Below, in pieces: positions 9,409-18,252 of a stretch of 64,000 bases of DNA (positions are counted from its first letter, which is position 1; each line of letters opens with the position of its first letter). Source of the DNA: Rhizobium sp. Root1334 (GTDB lineage: Bacteria > Pseudomonadota > Alphaproteobacteria > Rhizobiales > Rhizobiaceae); NCBI RefSeq assembly GCF_001426665.1, contig NZ_LMEY01000003.1, forward strand, positions 105,856 through 169,855. The letters are read 5' to 3'. The notes under the pieces are model-generated. The model was not told the origin of the DNA. It saw nothing but the letters and a program-made list of their open reading frames with translations, and ran no database searches. The translations under genes and the position numbers were made by a program.

Positions 9409-11067
9409 ATGATCAGCGCTGTGCGAAGCTGGCCCAAAGGCCGCGCTGGAGCCCGCTGGTTGCTTGGCGCCGGTGCTGTTGCCTGTCTGGTCATGCTGCC
9501 CATCGCCGCGCTGTTTCTGCAGGCGATCCAGGGTTCGGCCGGGCTCTGGTCGCATCTCGCGTCGACCGTCTTGCCAACCGCGCTGGTTGATACCGCCATT
9601 CTGCTTGGCGGCGTCGGTCTGATCACGGCCGTTCTCGGAACATCGACGGCCTGGCTGGTCACAGCCTATGCCTTTCCCGGCCGCCGCGTCCTCGAATGGG
9701 CGCTGCTTTTGCCGCTAGCGGTTCCCACCTACATCATCGCCTATGCCTATCTCGATATTCTGCACCCGATCGGCTCGATGCAGGGGGCGGTCCGCTGGCT
9801 GCTTGGCTATTCCAGCCCGCGGGAATTCCGCCTGCCGGATGTGCGCTCGATGACGGGCTGCATCCTGCTTCTGGGGTTCGTGCTCTATCCCTATGTCTAT
9901 ATCCCGACACGGGCGATGTTTCTGACCCAATCGGCCAATCTGATTGACGCCTCGCGCACGCTCGGCATTTCGCGCCGCGCCGTCTTCTGGCATGTCGCGC
10001 TGCCGCTGGCGCGCCCGGCAGTCGCCGTCGGTGTCAGCCTGGCACTGATGGAAACGCTCAACGATGTCGGCGCATCCGAATTTCTCGGCGTGCGGACGCT
10101 GACCGTCTCGATCTACACCACCTGGATTACCCGCACCGATCTGCCGGGGGCTTCCCAGATCGCGCTGTCATTGCTGATGGTCGTGGTGGCGCTGGTGGCT
10201 TTTGAAAAATGGGCAAGGGGCAAACAGCGTTACTCGACCGGCGCGCAGCGCAGCCGCGCCTTCGAACCGCGCCGCGTCTCAACGGCAAAGGGGCTGGCGC
10301 TTTTTTCCGCTGGGCTCCTGCCGATCCTCATCGGTTTTGGCGCGCCCGCGATCTACCTTGTGAACGAGGCGTGGAAACGCATCGAGTTTGCCGGGCTTTC
10401 ATCACGATTCCTCAGCGAAGCCTTCAATACCATCGTGCTTGCATCGGCGGCCACGATCATCACAGTTCTATTCGGCTTGCTCGTTGCCTACGCCAGCCGC
10501 TTGCGGCCGGGGGCGGCGACGGCGTGGCTGCAGCGGCTTTCGACGCTCGGCTATGCGGCGCCCGGCACGGTTGTCGCCATTGGCGTCTTGATCGTGCTTG
10601 CCACAGTCGATGGTTTCATCGACCGCACGGCCGCCGCATGGTTCGGCGTATCGACAGGCTTGCTGTTCATCGGTTCGGGCGCCGCGCTGCTTTACGCCTA
10701 TTCCGTCCGGTTCCTGGCCATATCCGCCGGCGGCATCGATGCTGGGCTGGCGCGCATCCCGGTGTCCTTCGATCACGCGTCCCGCGTCCTTGGCCAATCG
10801 GCAGCCGGCACCTTCCGCCATGTGCATCTGCCGCTGTCGAAGGCGGCGATCACGGCGGCTGGTCTACTGGTGTTCGTCGATTGCGTCAAGGAACTGCCCG
10901 CCACGCTGTTGCTGCGGCCGCTCAATGTCGAGACATTCGCGACACATCTGTACGGCGAGGCCGCGAGGGGCACCTATGAGGAGGCGTCCATCGCGGCTCT
11001 GGCCATCGTCGTCATCGGAATATTGCCGGTCATCCTGCTATCGCGGATGGGGCAGGCCCGCCACTAA
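9409..11067 (+). CDS. fbpB: Ferric iron ABC importer, fused permease
   Basis: Inner-membrane permease of 552 aa with two tandem BPD_transp_1 units of about six helices each, as in SfuB/FbpB. Permease-loop motifs occur twice: SRTLGISRRAVFWHVALPLA in the first half and SRVLGQSAAGTFRHVHLPL in the second. An AAGGGA sequence lies about 13 nt before the ATG, so the start is only moderately supported. The gene ends 3 nt before the convergent glutaredoxin-MauE gene. Confidence 0.92.
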   Translation: MISAVRSWPKGRAGARWLLGAGAVACLVMLPIAALFLQAIQGSAGLWSHLASTVLPTALVDTAILLGGVGLITAVLGTSTAWLVTAYAFPGRRVLEWALLLPLAVPTYIIAYAYLDILHPIGSMQGAVRWLLGYSSPREFRLPDVRSMTGCILLLGFVLYPYVYIPTRAMFLTQSANLIDASRTLGISRRAVFWHVALPLARPAVAVGVSLALMETLNDVGASEFLGVRTLTVSIYTTWITRTDLPGASQIALSLLMVVVALVAFEKWARGKQRYSTGAQRSRAFEPRRVSTAKGLALFSAGLLPILIGFGAPAIYLVNEAWKRIEFAGLSSRFLSEAFNTIVLASAATIITVLFGLLVAYASRLRPGAATAWLQRLSTLGYAAPGTVVAIGVLIVLATVDGFIDRTAAAWFGVSTGLLFIGSGAALLYAYSVRFLAISAGGIDAGLARIPVSFDHASRVLGQSAAGTFRHVHLPLSKAAITAAGLLVFVDCVKELPATLLLRPLNVETFATHLYGEAARGTYEEASIAALAIVVIGILPVILLSRMGQARH

Positions 11068-11070
11068 GAC

Positions 11071-11862
11071 TTACATGGTGTGGCCAATGCCGCTTCCGGT
11101 CAGGATCATCACCAGCATCCAGACCGCCATGGCGACCATCATCACGTTTTCCGTCAGCGAGACGAAGCCGAGCGGCACGTTGCTGTCGCCACCGACACAG
11201 GCGCATTTCAGCTCGCGCTTGTCGATATAGACGGCCTTGAACACCGAGACGGCCCCGATCGTGCCGATGAACAGTGCCACGGGGATCGAGATCCAGTTGA
11301 GCGCCCCGGCAATCATCAGGATACCGGCGCCCGCTTCCGCGAAAGGATAGATATAGCTGTAGCGGACCCAGCGCTTGGCAAGCAGGTCATAGTTGAGGAA
11401 CATCGTTGAGAAACTCTCGATGTTCTGCAGTTTGAGGATCGCCAGCACCGCCATGGTGAAGGCGATGAACCATTCAGCCGAGCGCACGGTGAAAATGCTG
11501 CCATAGGCGGCATAACTGGTTGCCAGCGCCATCAGCGCGGTGACGGCAAACACGGCGATCACGGGCCGGTAGGTCACTGCTTTCGGATCGCGGATCGTCT
11601 TGCCGAAATACCGGCGCAGGTCGTCATAGCCACCGATACGGGCTCCGTCGATAAAGGTTTGCGGTGTCGTCTGAACACCTTGCTGCACCTTGAACGCGTC
11701 GGTCTGTTCCCGCGTCGTCAGCCAGCGATCATCAACCGTATAGCCCTGCTGTTCCAGAAGATCCTTGGCCTTCAGGCCGTAAGGGCAGGTGTGCTTGTCC
11801 ATCACCATCCGGTAGAGAGTGGCGGTTTTCGATGTCTTGCCGGTCATATCGCAATCTTTCAT
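11071..11862 (-). CDS. Glutaredoxin-MauE/DoxX fusion membrane protein
   Basis: About 263 aa. The N-terminal part (roughly residues 10-90) is a glutaredoxin domain with the redox motif CPYG and the cis-proline segment TTPQTFIDG. The C-terminal part has four to five membrane helices of the MauE/DoxX type, with a further cysteine pair CAC between the last two. It would be an inner-membrane thiol-disulfide carrier; the partner is unknown. It is driven by the MerR-type promoter at 11890-11920, so the upstream TTG at 11886 is too close to the transcript start. ATG 11862 is used here and ATG 11847 (MTGKTSK) is the alternative. Confidence 0.82.
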   Translation of the reverse strand: MKDCDMTGKTSKTATLYRMVMDKHTCPYGLKAKDLLEQQGYTVDDRWLTTREQTDAFKVQQGVQTTPQTFIDGARIGGYDDLRRYFGKTIRDPKAVTYRPVIAVFAVTALMALATSYAAYGSIFTVRSAEWFIAFTMAVLAILKLQNIESFSTMFLNYDLLAKRWVRYSYIYPFAEAGAGILMIAGALNWISIPVALFIGTIGAVSVFKAVYIDKRELKCACVGGDSNVPLGFVSLTENVMMVAMAVWMLVMILTGSGIGHTM

Positions 11863-11889
11863 TTCGCTTGGTTTGATCGATTGCAAGGA

Positions 11890-11920
11890 CTATAACATCC
11901 GTACCATGATACGGAGTCAA
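11890..11920 (-). promoter_or_regulatory. MerR-type promoter/operator with 19-nt spacer
   Basis: On the minus strand: -35 TTGACT (11920-11915), a 19-nt spacer holding the dyad CCGTA...TACGG, and -10 TTATAG (11895-11890). The overlong 19-nt spacer and the CCGTAC-type dyad are the hallmark of MerR-activated promoters such as merT. It faces the glutaredoxin-MauE gene and overlaps the merR ribosome site, so MerR should both repress itself and activate the fusion gene. Confidence 0.85.
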
Positions 11921-11923
11921 GCG

Positions 11924-12331
11924 ATGAAAGAGACGACGATTGCAGGGCTGGCGCGTGAGGGCGGCGTTGGCGTCGAAACGGTGCGCTACTATCAGCGGCG
12001 GGGTCTGCTCGGCACGCCGCAACGCACCGGCGGCACCGGTCTGGGCGGCGGCATCCGGCGCTACGGCGAAGACGATATCCGCCGTCTGCGATTCATCCGC
12101 ACTGCCCAGACCGCTGGTTTTACGCTCGACGAGATCGGCGAGCTGCTGGCGCTGGATGCCGGCGAGGACCGGCATCGCGCTCATACATTGGCGCGGGAGC
12201 GTATCGTTGCGCTCGACGAGAAGATTGCCGAGCTGAGTGCTGCCCGTGCGTCGCTGCTCCGCCTTGCCGATGCTTGCGGCTCCACGTCAAAAGGCCCATG
12301 TCCAATCATCACGGCCTTCGACCTGGAGTGA
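11924..12331 (+). CDS. MerR-family transcriptional regulator (thiol/metal-sensing type)
   Basis: 135 aa. N-terminal winged HTH (TIAGLAREGGVGVETVRYYQ, GLL, RRYGEDDIRRL), a long dimerisation helix, and a C-terminal cysteine pair in ACGSTSKGPCPII. The arrangement is that of mercury MerR. However, the first Hg ligand (the cysteine expected in the segment DAGEDRHRAHTLA) is absent, and the Cys-Cys spacing is 7 rather than 8. So mercury sensing is unlikely; another metal or thiol oxidation fits the glutaredoxin target better. ATG 11924 has GGAG at 11913-11916; an ATG at 11906 lies inside the operator. Confidence 0.88.
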   Translation: MKETTIAGLAREGGVGVETVRYYQRRGLLGTPQRTGGTGLGGGIRRYGEDDIRRLRFIRTAQTAGFTLDEIGELLALDAGEDRHRAHTLARERIVALDEKIAELSAARASLLRLADACGSTSKGPCPIITAFDLE

Positions 12332-12339
12332 TGGGACCG

Positions 12340-13305
12340 TCAACGGTGTGGCGAACGCCTGTCGGCATCAAGGACCGAGTTTGCGATGGCGATATCCTGA
12401 ACCGCAATGCCGGTGAGATCGACGATGGTGATATCACCGGGATGGATCCGCCCCGCGGCCTTGCCACCCAGAACAGCTCCAAGTTCGGCGCAGGTTTCGG
12501 CGGAAATGTCTCCAGCCCGGAACGCGGTGGAAAATTCGCCGTGGTCGAGAGACTGCGCCGCGCTGTCGCAGATGCGGCGGCTGGCGCGGGCCACCAGACC
12601 TGTCTCCAGTTCCTGCTTGCCGGGCGCATCGGCGCCGATTGCGGTAATGTGGGTGCCGGGCTGTATCCAGGCGTTGCGGATCAACGGCTCGCGTGAGGGC
12701 GTGGTCGTGATGATGATCTCGGCGCCACGGCAAAGGCGTTCCAGGTCGGAAGAGATGAGCACATCAATACCCTCGGCCTTGAGAGCATTCGCCGTTTCCC
12801 GCGCCTTGTCTTGCGAACGTCCCCAGATGGTGAAGGAAAACGGCGTTCCCGGCATTGCCCGCTGCAGGCAGCGGACCTGCCAGCGGGCCTGAATGCCGGT
12901 TCCGGCGATTGCCACCCGCCGCGCATCCGGACGGCACAGCGCCCGGGTGGCGATGGCGCCGCCAAGGCCGGTGCGCAGGTCGGTGAGAAAACCTTCATCG
13001 AGCAGGATCGCTTCGAGAATGCCGGTCTCGGCGGAGAAGACCAGCATCACACCGTTCGATGTCGGCAGGCCGATCGCCGGATTGCCGTAGAATCCGGCTG
13101 CGATTTTGACGGCGAAGGTGGGGTCGCCGGCAATATGACCGTATTTGATATGGCAATCGCCATCCTTGTCGGGAAACGCCAGATAACCGACTGGCGGCAT
13201 CACGGCCCGGCCCTCGGACGCGGCGATATAACCTGCTTCGACGGCGGCAAGCGCATGGTCGAGATCGATCAAGGCTTCGATTTCCGGGCGAGGGAGGATG
13301 ATCAT
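12340..13305 (-). CDS. Ornithine cyclodeaminase/mu-crystallin family protein
   Basis: 321 aa, cytoplasmic, NAD(P)-dependent. The Rossmann motif AIAGTGIQARWQ and the substrate lysine segment FAVKIAAGFYGN are typical. Members deaminate and cyclise ornithine, reduce cyclic or linear imines, or act as DauB-like partners in D-arginine catabolism. The start overlaps the stop of the YheO-like regulator gene upstream as ATGA, so the two are co-translated. Exact substrate not predictable from motifs; the aminotransferase in the operon suggests an amino acid or its imine. Confidence 0.87.
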   Translation of the reverse strand: MIILPRPEIEALIDLDHALAAVEAGYIAASEGRAVMPPVGYLAFPDKDGDCHIKYGHIAGDPTFAVKIAAGFYGNPAIGLPTSNGVMLVFSAETGILEAILLDEGFLTDLRTGLGGAIATRALCRPDARRVAIAGTGIQARWQVRCLQRAMPGTPFSFTIWGRSQDKARETANALKAEGIDVLISSDLERLCRGAEIIITTTPSREPLIRNAWIQPGTHITAIGADAPGKQELETGLVARASRRICDSAAQSLDHGEFSTAFRAGDISAETCAELGAVLGGKAAGRIHPGDITIVDLTGIAVQDIAIANSVLDADRRSPHR

Positions 13306-13919
13306 TCGTCCGCCGATTGGTCCTGATTGAGATATTTGTAGACCGTTGCGCGGCCCATGCCGAGGATGCGTGAGATATAGGCGGCAGAGTTCTTGCCGCC
13401 GAAAGCGCCGTCGGCGGAGAGGTCCTTGACCACCTGCTGCTTTTGCTCGCGGGTCAGCCCGGCGATGATCAGGCCGCGTGATCCTGTCCAGTTCTGGATA
13501 TATTCGTTGATGCGCTCATGCCAGTCCTCCTTGAACAGGCTGGCTGGCTTGGCATGATCGACGGGGATCGAGGCAAAGGCACTCAATGTCTGCATCACCG
13601 CATGAAAATGCGAGACATCGGCATTGATGCACATCACCGCGATCGGCCGCTCGCTTCCGTCACGCAGGATGATGCTGATCGACTTGATGCGGCGGCCGTC
13701 CCAGTTGACCTTTTCATAGGGGCCGAGAAGACGCTCGGTTGGACGGAAATCGATCTCGTGCAGCAGCGAGGGCTCGCCGATTTCGCGCCTGGAAAAATTC
13801 CCGGCGATATGCACGGCCGTCTCGGTTTCGAGATCGTGCAGCACGACCTCGACAAACGGCTGGAACAGCTGGGCGACGCCATCGCAGATGGCGGCATAGG
13901 AGGCGAGTTCAGGCTTCAT
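13302..13919 (-). CDS. YheO/DauR-like PAS-HTH transcriptional regulator
   Basis: 205 aa. The N-terminal half (about 5-120) matches the YheO-like PAS domain (LFQPFVEVVLHDLETETAVH, ...ISIILRDGSERPIAVMCIN). The C-terminal 60 residues form an HTH (AAYISRILGMGRATVYKYLN). DauR, which controls D-arginine catabolism in Pseudomonas, is of this type. The open frame extends further upstream, but ATG 13919, 4 nt after the aminotransferase stop, begins the family homology. Its place between two metabolic genes implies it senses their substrate. Confidence 0.85.
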   Translation of the reverse strand: MKPELASYAAICDGVAQLFQPFVEVVLHDLETETAVHIAGNFSRREIGEPSLLHEIDFRPTERLLGPYEKVNWDGRRIKSISIILRDGSERPIAVMCINADVSHFHAVMQTLSAFASIPVDHAKPASLFKEDWHERINEYIQNWTGSRGLIIAGLTREQKQQVVKDLSADGAFGGKNSAAYISRILGMGRATVYKYLNQDQSADE

Positions 13920-13923
13920 CCCA

Positions 13924-15030
13924 TCAGCCCCGCATGAAGTCCGCAAGGCGCTCGAGGCCTGCCTCCAGATGATGTTTCTGCGCGCCGATGCCGATGCGGA
14001 CATAGCCGTCGAGGCCGTAGACGTCGCCGGGCACCAGCATGACGCTTTTCTGCTCCCGCACCCGATCGACCAGCACCGAGGAATTGATGTCACGGTTGTA
14101 GCGGACAAATGCCATGCCGCCGGCGCGTGGGGGCAGGTAGGAAAACAGATTGTTGTGCGCCTCGATCCAGGATGTCAGCAGAGCCCGGTTTTCCCGCAGC
14201 AGATGGCGGCTGCGGGACAGGATTTCGGCGCGCTTGGCCGGCTGCAGCACGATATTAGCGATATGTTCGCTGAGCGCCCCGGTGGTGATCGAGGTATAGT
14301 CCTTGCGCTGCCAGGTGCCGTAGATTTCCTTGGCCGGACCGGTCAGCCAGCCAAGCCGCAAGCCCGGAAGCGCCATTGCCTTGGAAAGGCCGGCGGTGAC
14401 CACGGCCTTCTCGTAGAGGTCGGCGAAGCTGACGGTTTCTTCGGTGTCGAGTTCCGAGCCCTTGTAGATCTCGTCGGCATGCAGGTAGACGCCGTGTTCG
14501 CGGGCGATATCGACAAGCGCGTCCATCGTCTGGCGCGGCAACAGGCTGCCGGTCGGGTTGTTGGGATTGCACAGGCTGATCATCCTGGTTTTCGATGTCA
14601 CGGCGGCGCGGACCTCGTCGAGATCCGGCAACCATCCCAGCTCCTCGCGCAGGACGATTTCCTTGACGGTGACATCAAGGGCCTTGGCCCAGCCGCGGAT
14701 TTGCAGATAGTTCGGCACGAACAGCACCAGCTCGTCGCCGGGCTCCAAAAGGGTCATGACCAGAATGAAATTCGCTTCCGCCGAGCCATTGGTGACCATG
14801 ACGTTGTCGCGGTCGCGACCCTTGTAGAGCCGGGCGATGGTGTCGCGCAATTCGACGCCGCCATTGGTCCAGCCGTAGCCGAGCTCCACCTCATGCAGGC
14901 CGAGCAGCTGGTCTGGCGTTAGCAGTTCCTTCAGCGAATAGGGATGGACGCCGCTGTCGGAGAGATTGAACTCCACCAGATTCTCGTAGAGCGACTGGAT
15001 CCGTTCGAGCGTGAATTCCTCGATCTGCAT
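13924..15030 (-). CDS. PLP-dependent aminotransferase, class I/II
   Basis: 368 aa, fold type I. NPNNPTG, the PLP-binding aspartate in HADEIY, and the Schiff-base lysine in TAGLSKAMALPGLRLGW are all present, with the phosphate-binding region downstream. It begins MQIEEFTLERIQSLYENLVE. First gene of a three-gene minus-strand operon (aminotransferase, YheO-like regulator, OCD-like protein). Substrate unknown: general amino acid aminotransferase or a PLP lyase of the same fold are both possible. Confidence 0.88.
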   Translation of the reverse strand: MQIEEFTLERIQSLYENLVEFNLSDSGVHPYSLKELLTPDQLLGLHEVELGYGWTNGGVELRDTIARLYKGRDRDNVMVTNGSAEANFILVMTLLEPGDELVLFVPNYLQIRGWAKALDVTVKEIVLREELGWLPDLDEVRAAVTSKTRMISLCNPNNPTGSLLPRQTMDALVDIAREHGVYLHADEIYKGSELDTEETVSFADLYEKAVVTAGLSKAMALPGLRLGWLTGPAKEIYGTWQRKDYTSITTGALSEHIANIVLQPAKRAEILSRSRHLLRENRALLTSWIEAHNNLFSYLPPRAGGMAFVRYNRDINSSVLVDRVREQKSVMLVPGDVYGLDGYVRIGIGAQKHHLEAGLERLADFMRG

Positions 15031-15119
15031 GGCTTGACTTCTCCGTGATGGCTTTTCAGCTGTGTATCACGGAGAGCGTGGACGATAAAGTACATAATGG
15101 AAAATTTGTCTACATCGTT

Positions 15120-15926
15120 TTAAGCGGGCTTGATGGCCCGGATCGCATAGCGATGCTGTGTCCCGCGGGCGAGCCCTTTGAGAACGTTCCAATGTTTTGC
15201 CTGGGTGCGATGGATCTCGCCCAGACTGGTATCGATGACGATGTTTTCGAACCCGGCTTCGGCCAGCATAGCGGCCACGGCTTCGGCCCTTGCGCCTTGC
15301 GAGAAATAGACCCTGGAAATGATACTTCGATGGGTTTCCATCATGCCGGGCGGAGCATGCAGCGGATCGCTCTTCAGAAGACCGCAGCGCTGCCCCCAGC
15401 CGGCTGCCTTCATCAGCACCCGTTCGAACAGCGTCGTGTTGACGAAGTCGCCGTCGATCACCAGCAATGTCCCGCCGGGTTTCAGTACCCGCAACCATTC
15501 GGCAAAGGCATTCGCCGGATCGACCAGCGTCCAGACCAGATGCCGGTTGATGATCGCATCAAAATGATTGTCCGGCTCCATGGTGTTCTCCGCGTCGCCG
15601 ATGCGGAAGGTAATGTTGCGGGTGCGGATTTTCGCCTTGTTGCGGGCGCGCTCCAGCATGGGCTCGGCCCAATCGAGGCCTGTCACCTTGAAGCCGAGAT
15701 CATCCATCAGGTGCGAGACGACACCGGTGCCGCTGGCGAGATCCAGGGCGGAGCGGCCTTTCCCTTCGCCAAGATGTTTTACGATCAGCCGATGCCAGGC
15801 GGCGCGTTCTTCCTCGGAAAAGATCTCGTGTCCCGGTGATTGATCGAAGGTTTCGGCGCGCACCGACCAATAGGCCTTGATCTCGTCGCGCAGGTCATAG
15901 TTCGAGAGACGGGGCGTGTCGGTCAT
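15120..15926 (-). CDS. Class I SAM-dependent methyltransferase
   Basis: 268 aa. Motif I ALDLASGTG, acidic motif II end VTGLDWAEPML, motif III region FRIGDAENTM, and LKPGGTLLVIDGDF are those of small-molecule (UbiE/COQ5-like) methyltransferases. It is divergent from a metallophore-type ABC importer and shares the 121-nt intergenic region holding the palindrome at 16000-16009. Methylation of a chelator or of a metabolite is possible. No natural-product synthase is visible nearby, so the substrate is open. Confidence 0.87.
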   Translation of the reverse strand: MTDTPRLSNYDLRDEIKAYWSVRAETFDQSPGHEIFSEEERAAWHRLIVKHLGEGKGRSALDLASGTGVVSHLMDDLGFKVTGLDWAEPMLERARNKAKIRTRNITFRIGDAENTMEPDNHFDAIINRHLVWTLVDPANAFAEWLRVLKPGGTLLVIDGDFVNTTLFERVLMKAAGWGQRCGLLKSDPLHAPPGMMETHRSIISRVYFSQGARAEAVAAMLAEAGFENIVIDTSLGEIHRTQAKHWNVLKGLARGTQHRYAIRAIKPA

Positions 15927-15988
15927 ATTGGCCTACCTTGGATGAAGTATGAGCGAATGCTTTCTGGAATGCTTCTAAAAGATAAAAC

Positions 15989-16017
15989 TTGACTGTCAAT
16001 ATCATGATAACTACGAA
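15989..16017 (+). promoter_or_regulatory. Candidate promoter with palindrome ahead of the metallophore ABC operon
   Basis: TTGACT (15989-15994), a 17-nt spacer and TACGAA (16012-16017). The spacer contains the perfect palindrome TATCATGATA (16000-16009), so a repressor there would block this promoter. A partly symmetric GGAATGCTTCTAAA lies just upstream at about 15966-15979. The -10 is weak. The regulator (iron, zinc or other metal) cannot be named. Confidence 0.45.
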
Positions 16018-16047
16018 ACGCACAGTTCCCCGATGGAGTAGATAACG

Positions 16048-17181
16048 ATGGGTATGTTTGGCAAGGCGGCCTTGGTCGCCGTGGGTCTCTGCGCGCTTTT
16101 TTCCAGCGCGGTGCTGGCCGGTGAAAAGGTTGTCATTAAGGACATAACCGGCCGCGATGTCGAGGTCAGCGTACCCGTCGAGAATGTCATTCTCGGTGAA
16201 GGCCGGCAGATCTATTTCGTCGCCGCTCTGGACCGGGAAGCGCCGTTCAAGCGCGTCGTCGGCTGGCGGGACGACCTGTCCAAGGCTGACCCGGAAAGCT
16301 ATGATGCCTATCTGGCAAAATACCCCGAAATGGCAAAGCTGCCGACATTCGGCGGCATGAAGGATGGCACGTTCGATATCGAGCAGGCCGTTTCACTGAA
16401 GCCCGATGTCATCATCATGAACCTTGATGCGAAAACATCGACCGAAGAGGCCGGCTACATTGAGAAGCTGGGCAAGGTCGGCATCCCGCTCGTCTATATC
16501 GACTTCCGCGAAAAGCCGATGGAAAACACAGAAGCCAGCATGCGTATCATGGGCAAGCTGCTCGGCCAGGAAACCAAGGCCGAGGACTTCATCAAGTTCC
16601 GCGCCGCCAGCATCGCCAAGGTGACCGACGTGCTGGCCAAGACCGACCTGGTCCGCCCGGTCGTCTTCGTCGAGCGCGCCGGCGGCTATTCCGACGATTG
16701 CTGCATGTCGTTCGGCAACGAGAATTTCGGCAAGATGGTCGAAATCGCCGGCGGCACGAATATGGCCAAGGACATCATCCCGGGCACGTTCGGCGCGGTC
16801 AATCCGGAACAGATCATCGCCTCCAATCCCGATCAGGTCATCATCACCGGCGGCAATTGGCAGGGTTATGTTCCCGGTGGCAACTGGGTCGGCGTTGGTT
16901 ATGGCGCTGATCTCAAGGAAGCCCACCGTAAACTTGAGAACTTGACAATGCGTCCGGCCTTCACCGGTGTGAAGGCCGTCAAGGACGGTAATGTTCACGC
17001 CATCTGGCACCAGTTCTACAACAATCCGTACCAGTTCGTAGCGATCCAGGAGATTGCCAAGTGGCTGCACCCGGAACTGTTCAAGGACCTCGATCCGGAA
17101 GCCACATTCAAGGAACTGCATGCACGCTTCCTGCCGCTGGACTACAAGCCCGGCTATTTCGTCTCCCTGAAGGACGAATAA
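16048..17181 (+). CDS. Metallophore/siderophore-type ABC importer, periplasmic binding protein
   Basis: 377 aa with a signal peptide (cleavage near VLAGE, residue 25-26). It belongs to the cluster of helical-backbone binding proteins (FecB/FepB-like): IKDITGRDVEVSVPVENVIL at the start of the mature protein, SLKPDVIIMNL, and NPDQVIITGG. An unusual adjacent cysteine pair occurs in SDDCCMSFG. GGAGTAG precedes the ATG. The permease start follows the stop by 3 nt. Ligand not predictable; no TonB-dependent receptor is in the window. Confidence 0.88.
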   Translation: MGMFGKAALVAVGLCALFSSAVLAGEKVVIKDITGRDVEVSVPVENVILGEGRQIYFVAALDREAPFKRVVGWRDDLSKADPESYDAYLAKYPEMAKLPTFGGMKDGTFDIEQAVSLKPDVIIMNLDAKTSTEEAGYIEKLGKVGIPLVYIDFREKPMENTEASMRIMGKLLGQETKAEDFIKFRAASIAKVTDVLAKTDLVRPVVFVERAGGYSDDCCMSFGNENFGKMVEIAGGTNMAKDIIPGTFGAVNPEQIIASNPDQVIITGGNWQGYVPGGNWVGVGYGADLKEAHRKLENLTMRPAFTGVKAVKDGNVHAIWHQFYNNPYQFVAIQEIAKWLHPELFKDLDPEATFKELHARFLPLDYKPGYFVSLKDE

Positions 17182-17184
17182 TCG

Positions 17185-18252
17185 ATGGCCATCGCCGCCG
17201 AACCGCTGGAAACGACAACAGGGCGCGCGCAATACCGCGCCCTGGCTTTGCGCCGGATCGTGCTGATCTGTGGCATGGTCGCAGCACTCCTCCTCAGCAT
17301 GTCGATCGACATGGCGCTGGGGCCGGCCAATTACACCCTGAAAGAGGTGCTGACGTCGTTGTTTTATGCTGACGCGGTCAGCGATCAGTTGCGTGTCGTC
17401 ATTTGGGATATCCGCATGCCCATCGCGCTGATGGCGGTCACCGTCGGCGCGTCGCTGTCAGTTGCCGGCGCGCAGATGCAGACTATTCTCGCCAATCCGC
17501 TGGCCAGCCCCTTTACACTCGGGATTTCCGCCGCCGCCGGATTTGGCGCGGCACTTGGCCTTGTCGGCGGCGTGGCGCTGTTTCCGGCCGCCGTGCAGTT
17601 CATGATTCCGATCAATGCTTTCCTGATGGCGATGGCAGCGGCCTTGTTCATTCATTTCGCTTCCACCATGCGTGGTGTCACGGTCGAAACCATCGTGCTG
17701 CTCGGCATCGCACTGGTCTTTACCTTCAATGCGCTGCTGTCGCTGCTCGAATACCTGGCCTCGGAACAGGCACTGGCTGCGGTGGTCTTCTGGACGATGG
17801 GCAGCCTCACCAAGGCGACCTGGCCGAAGGTCTGGATCACCGGCGCGGTGCTTCTCTTCGCACTGCCGCTGTTCGCCCGCCAGGCCTGGGCGCTGACCGC
17901 GTTGCGGCTCGGGGAAGACAAGGCGGCAAGCCTCGGTATCAATGTGCGCGGGCTGCGGCTGCAAACAATGATGACGGTCAGCCTGCTGGCTGCCATCCCG
18001 GTCTCCTTCGTCGGTACCATCGGGTTTGTCGGCCTGGTTGGCCCGCACATCGCCCGCATGCTGGTCGGCGAAGACCAGCGGTTCTTCCTGCCCGCGTCCG
18101 TGCTTTGCGGGGCGCTGCTTTTGTCGGCAACGTCGGTCGTGTCGAAGACGCTCATTCCCGGCGCCATCCTGCCGATCGGGGTGATTACCGCGCTGGTTGG
18201 CGTACCGTTCTTCTTCATCCTGATCTTCACCAATCGGAGGCGGGCATGGTAG
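17185..18252 (+). CDS. FecCD-family ABC permease
   Basis: 355 aa, about ten membrane helices, of the BtuC/FecCD fold. Recognisable segments are WDIRMPIALMAVTVGASLSV (early coupling region), GANP-like region ILANPLASPFTLGISAAAGF, and FVGLVGPHIARMLVG near the C-terminus. It forms the channel for the binding protein encoded just upstream and overlaps the ATPase gene by 7 nt. A single permease gene implies a homodimer. Confidence 0.92.
   Translation: MAIAAEPLETTTGRAQYRALALRRIVLICGMVAALLLSMSIDMALGPANYTLKEVLTSLFYADAVSDQLRVVIWDIRMPIALMAVTVGASLSVAGAQMQTILANPLASPFTLGISAAAGFGAALGLVGGVALFPAAVQFMIPINAFLMAMAAALFIHFASTMRGVTVETIVLLGIALVFTFNALLSLLEYLASEQALAAVVFWTMGSLTKATWPKVWITGAVLLFALPLFARQAWALTALRLGEDKAASLGINVRGLRLQTMMTVSLLAAIPVSFVGTIGFVGLVGPHIARMLVGEDQRFFLPASVLCGALLLSATSVVSKTLIPGAILPIGVITALVGVPFFFILIFTNRRRAW

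Noticed and set aside
7155..11067. Treating both ferric-type importers in the window as iron systems
   Set aside because: Only the 8321-9343 binding protein retains the NSYY iron ligands; the 25864 protein does not, so the two were assigned different substrates.
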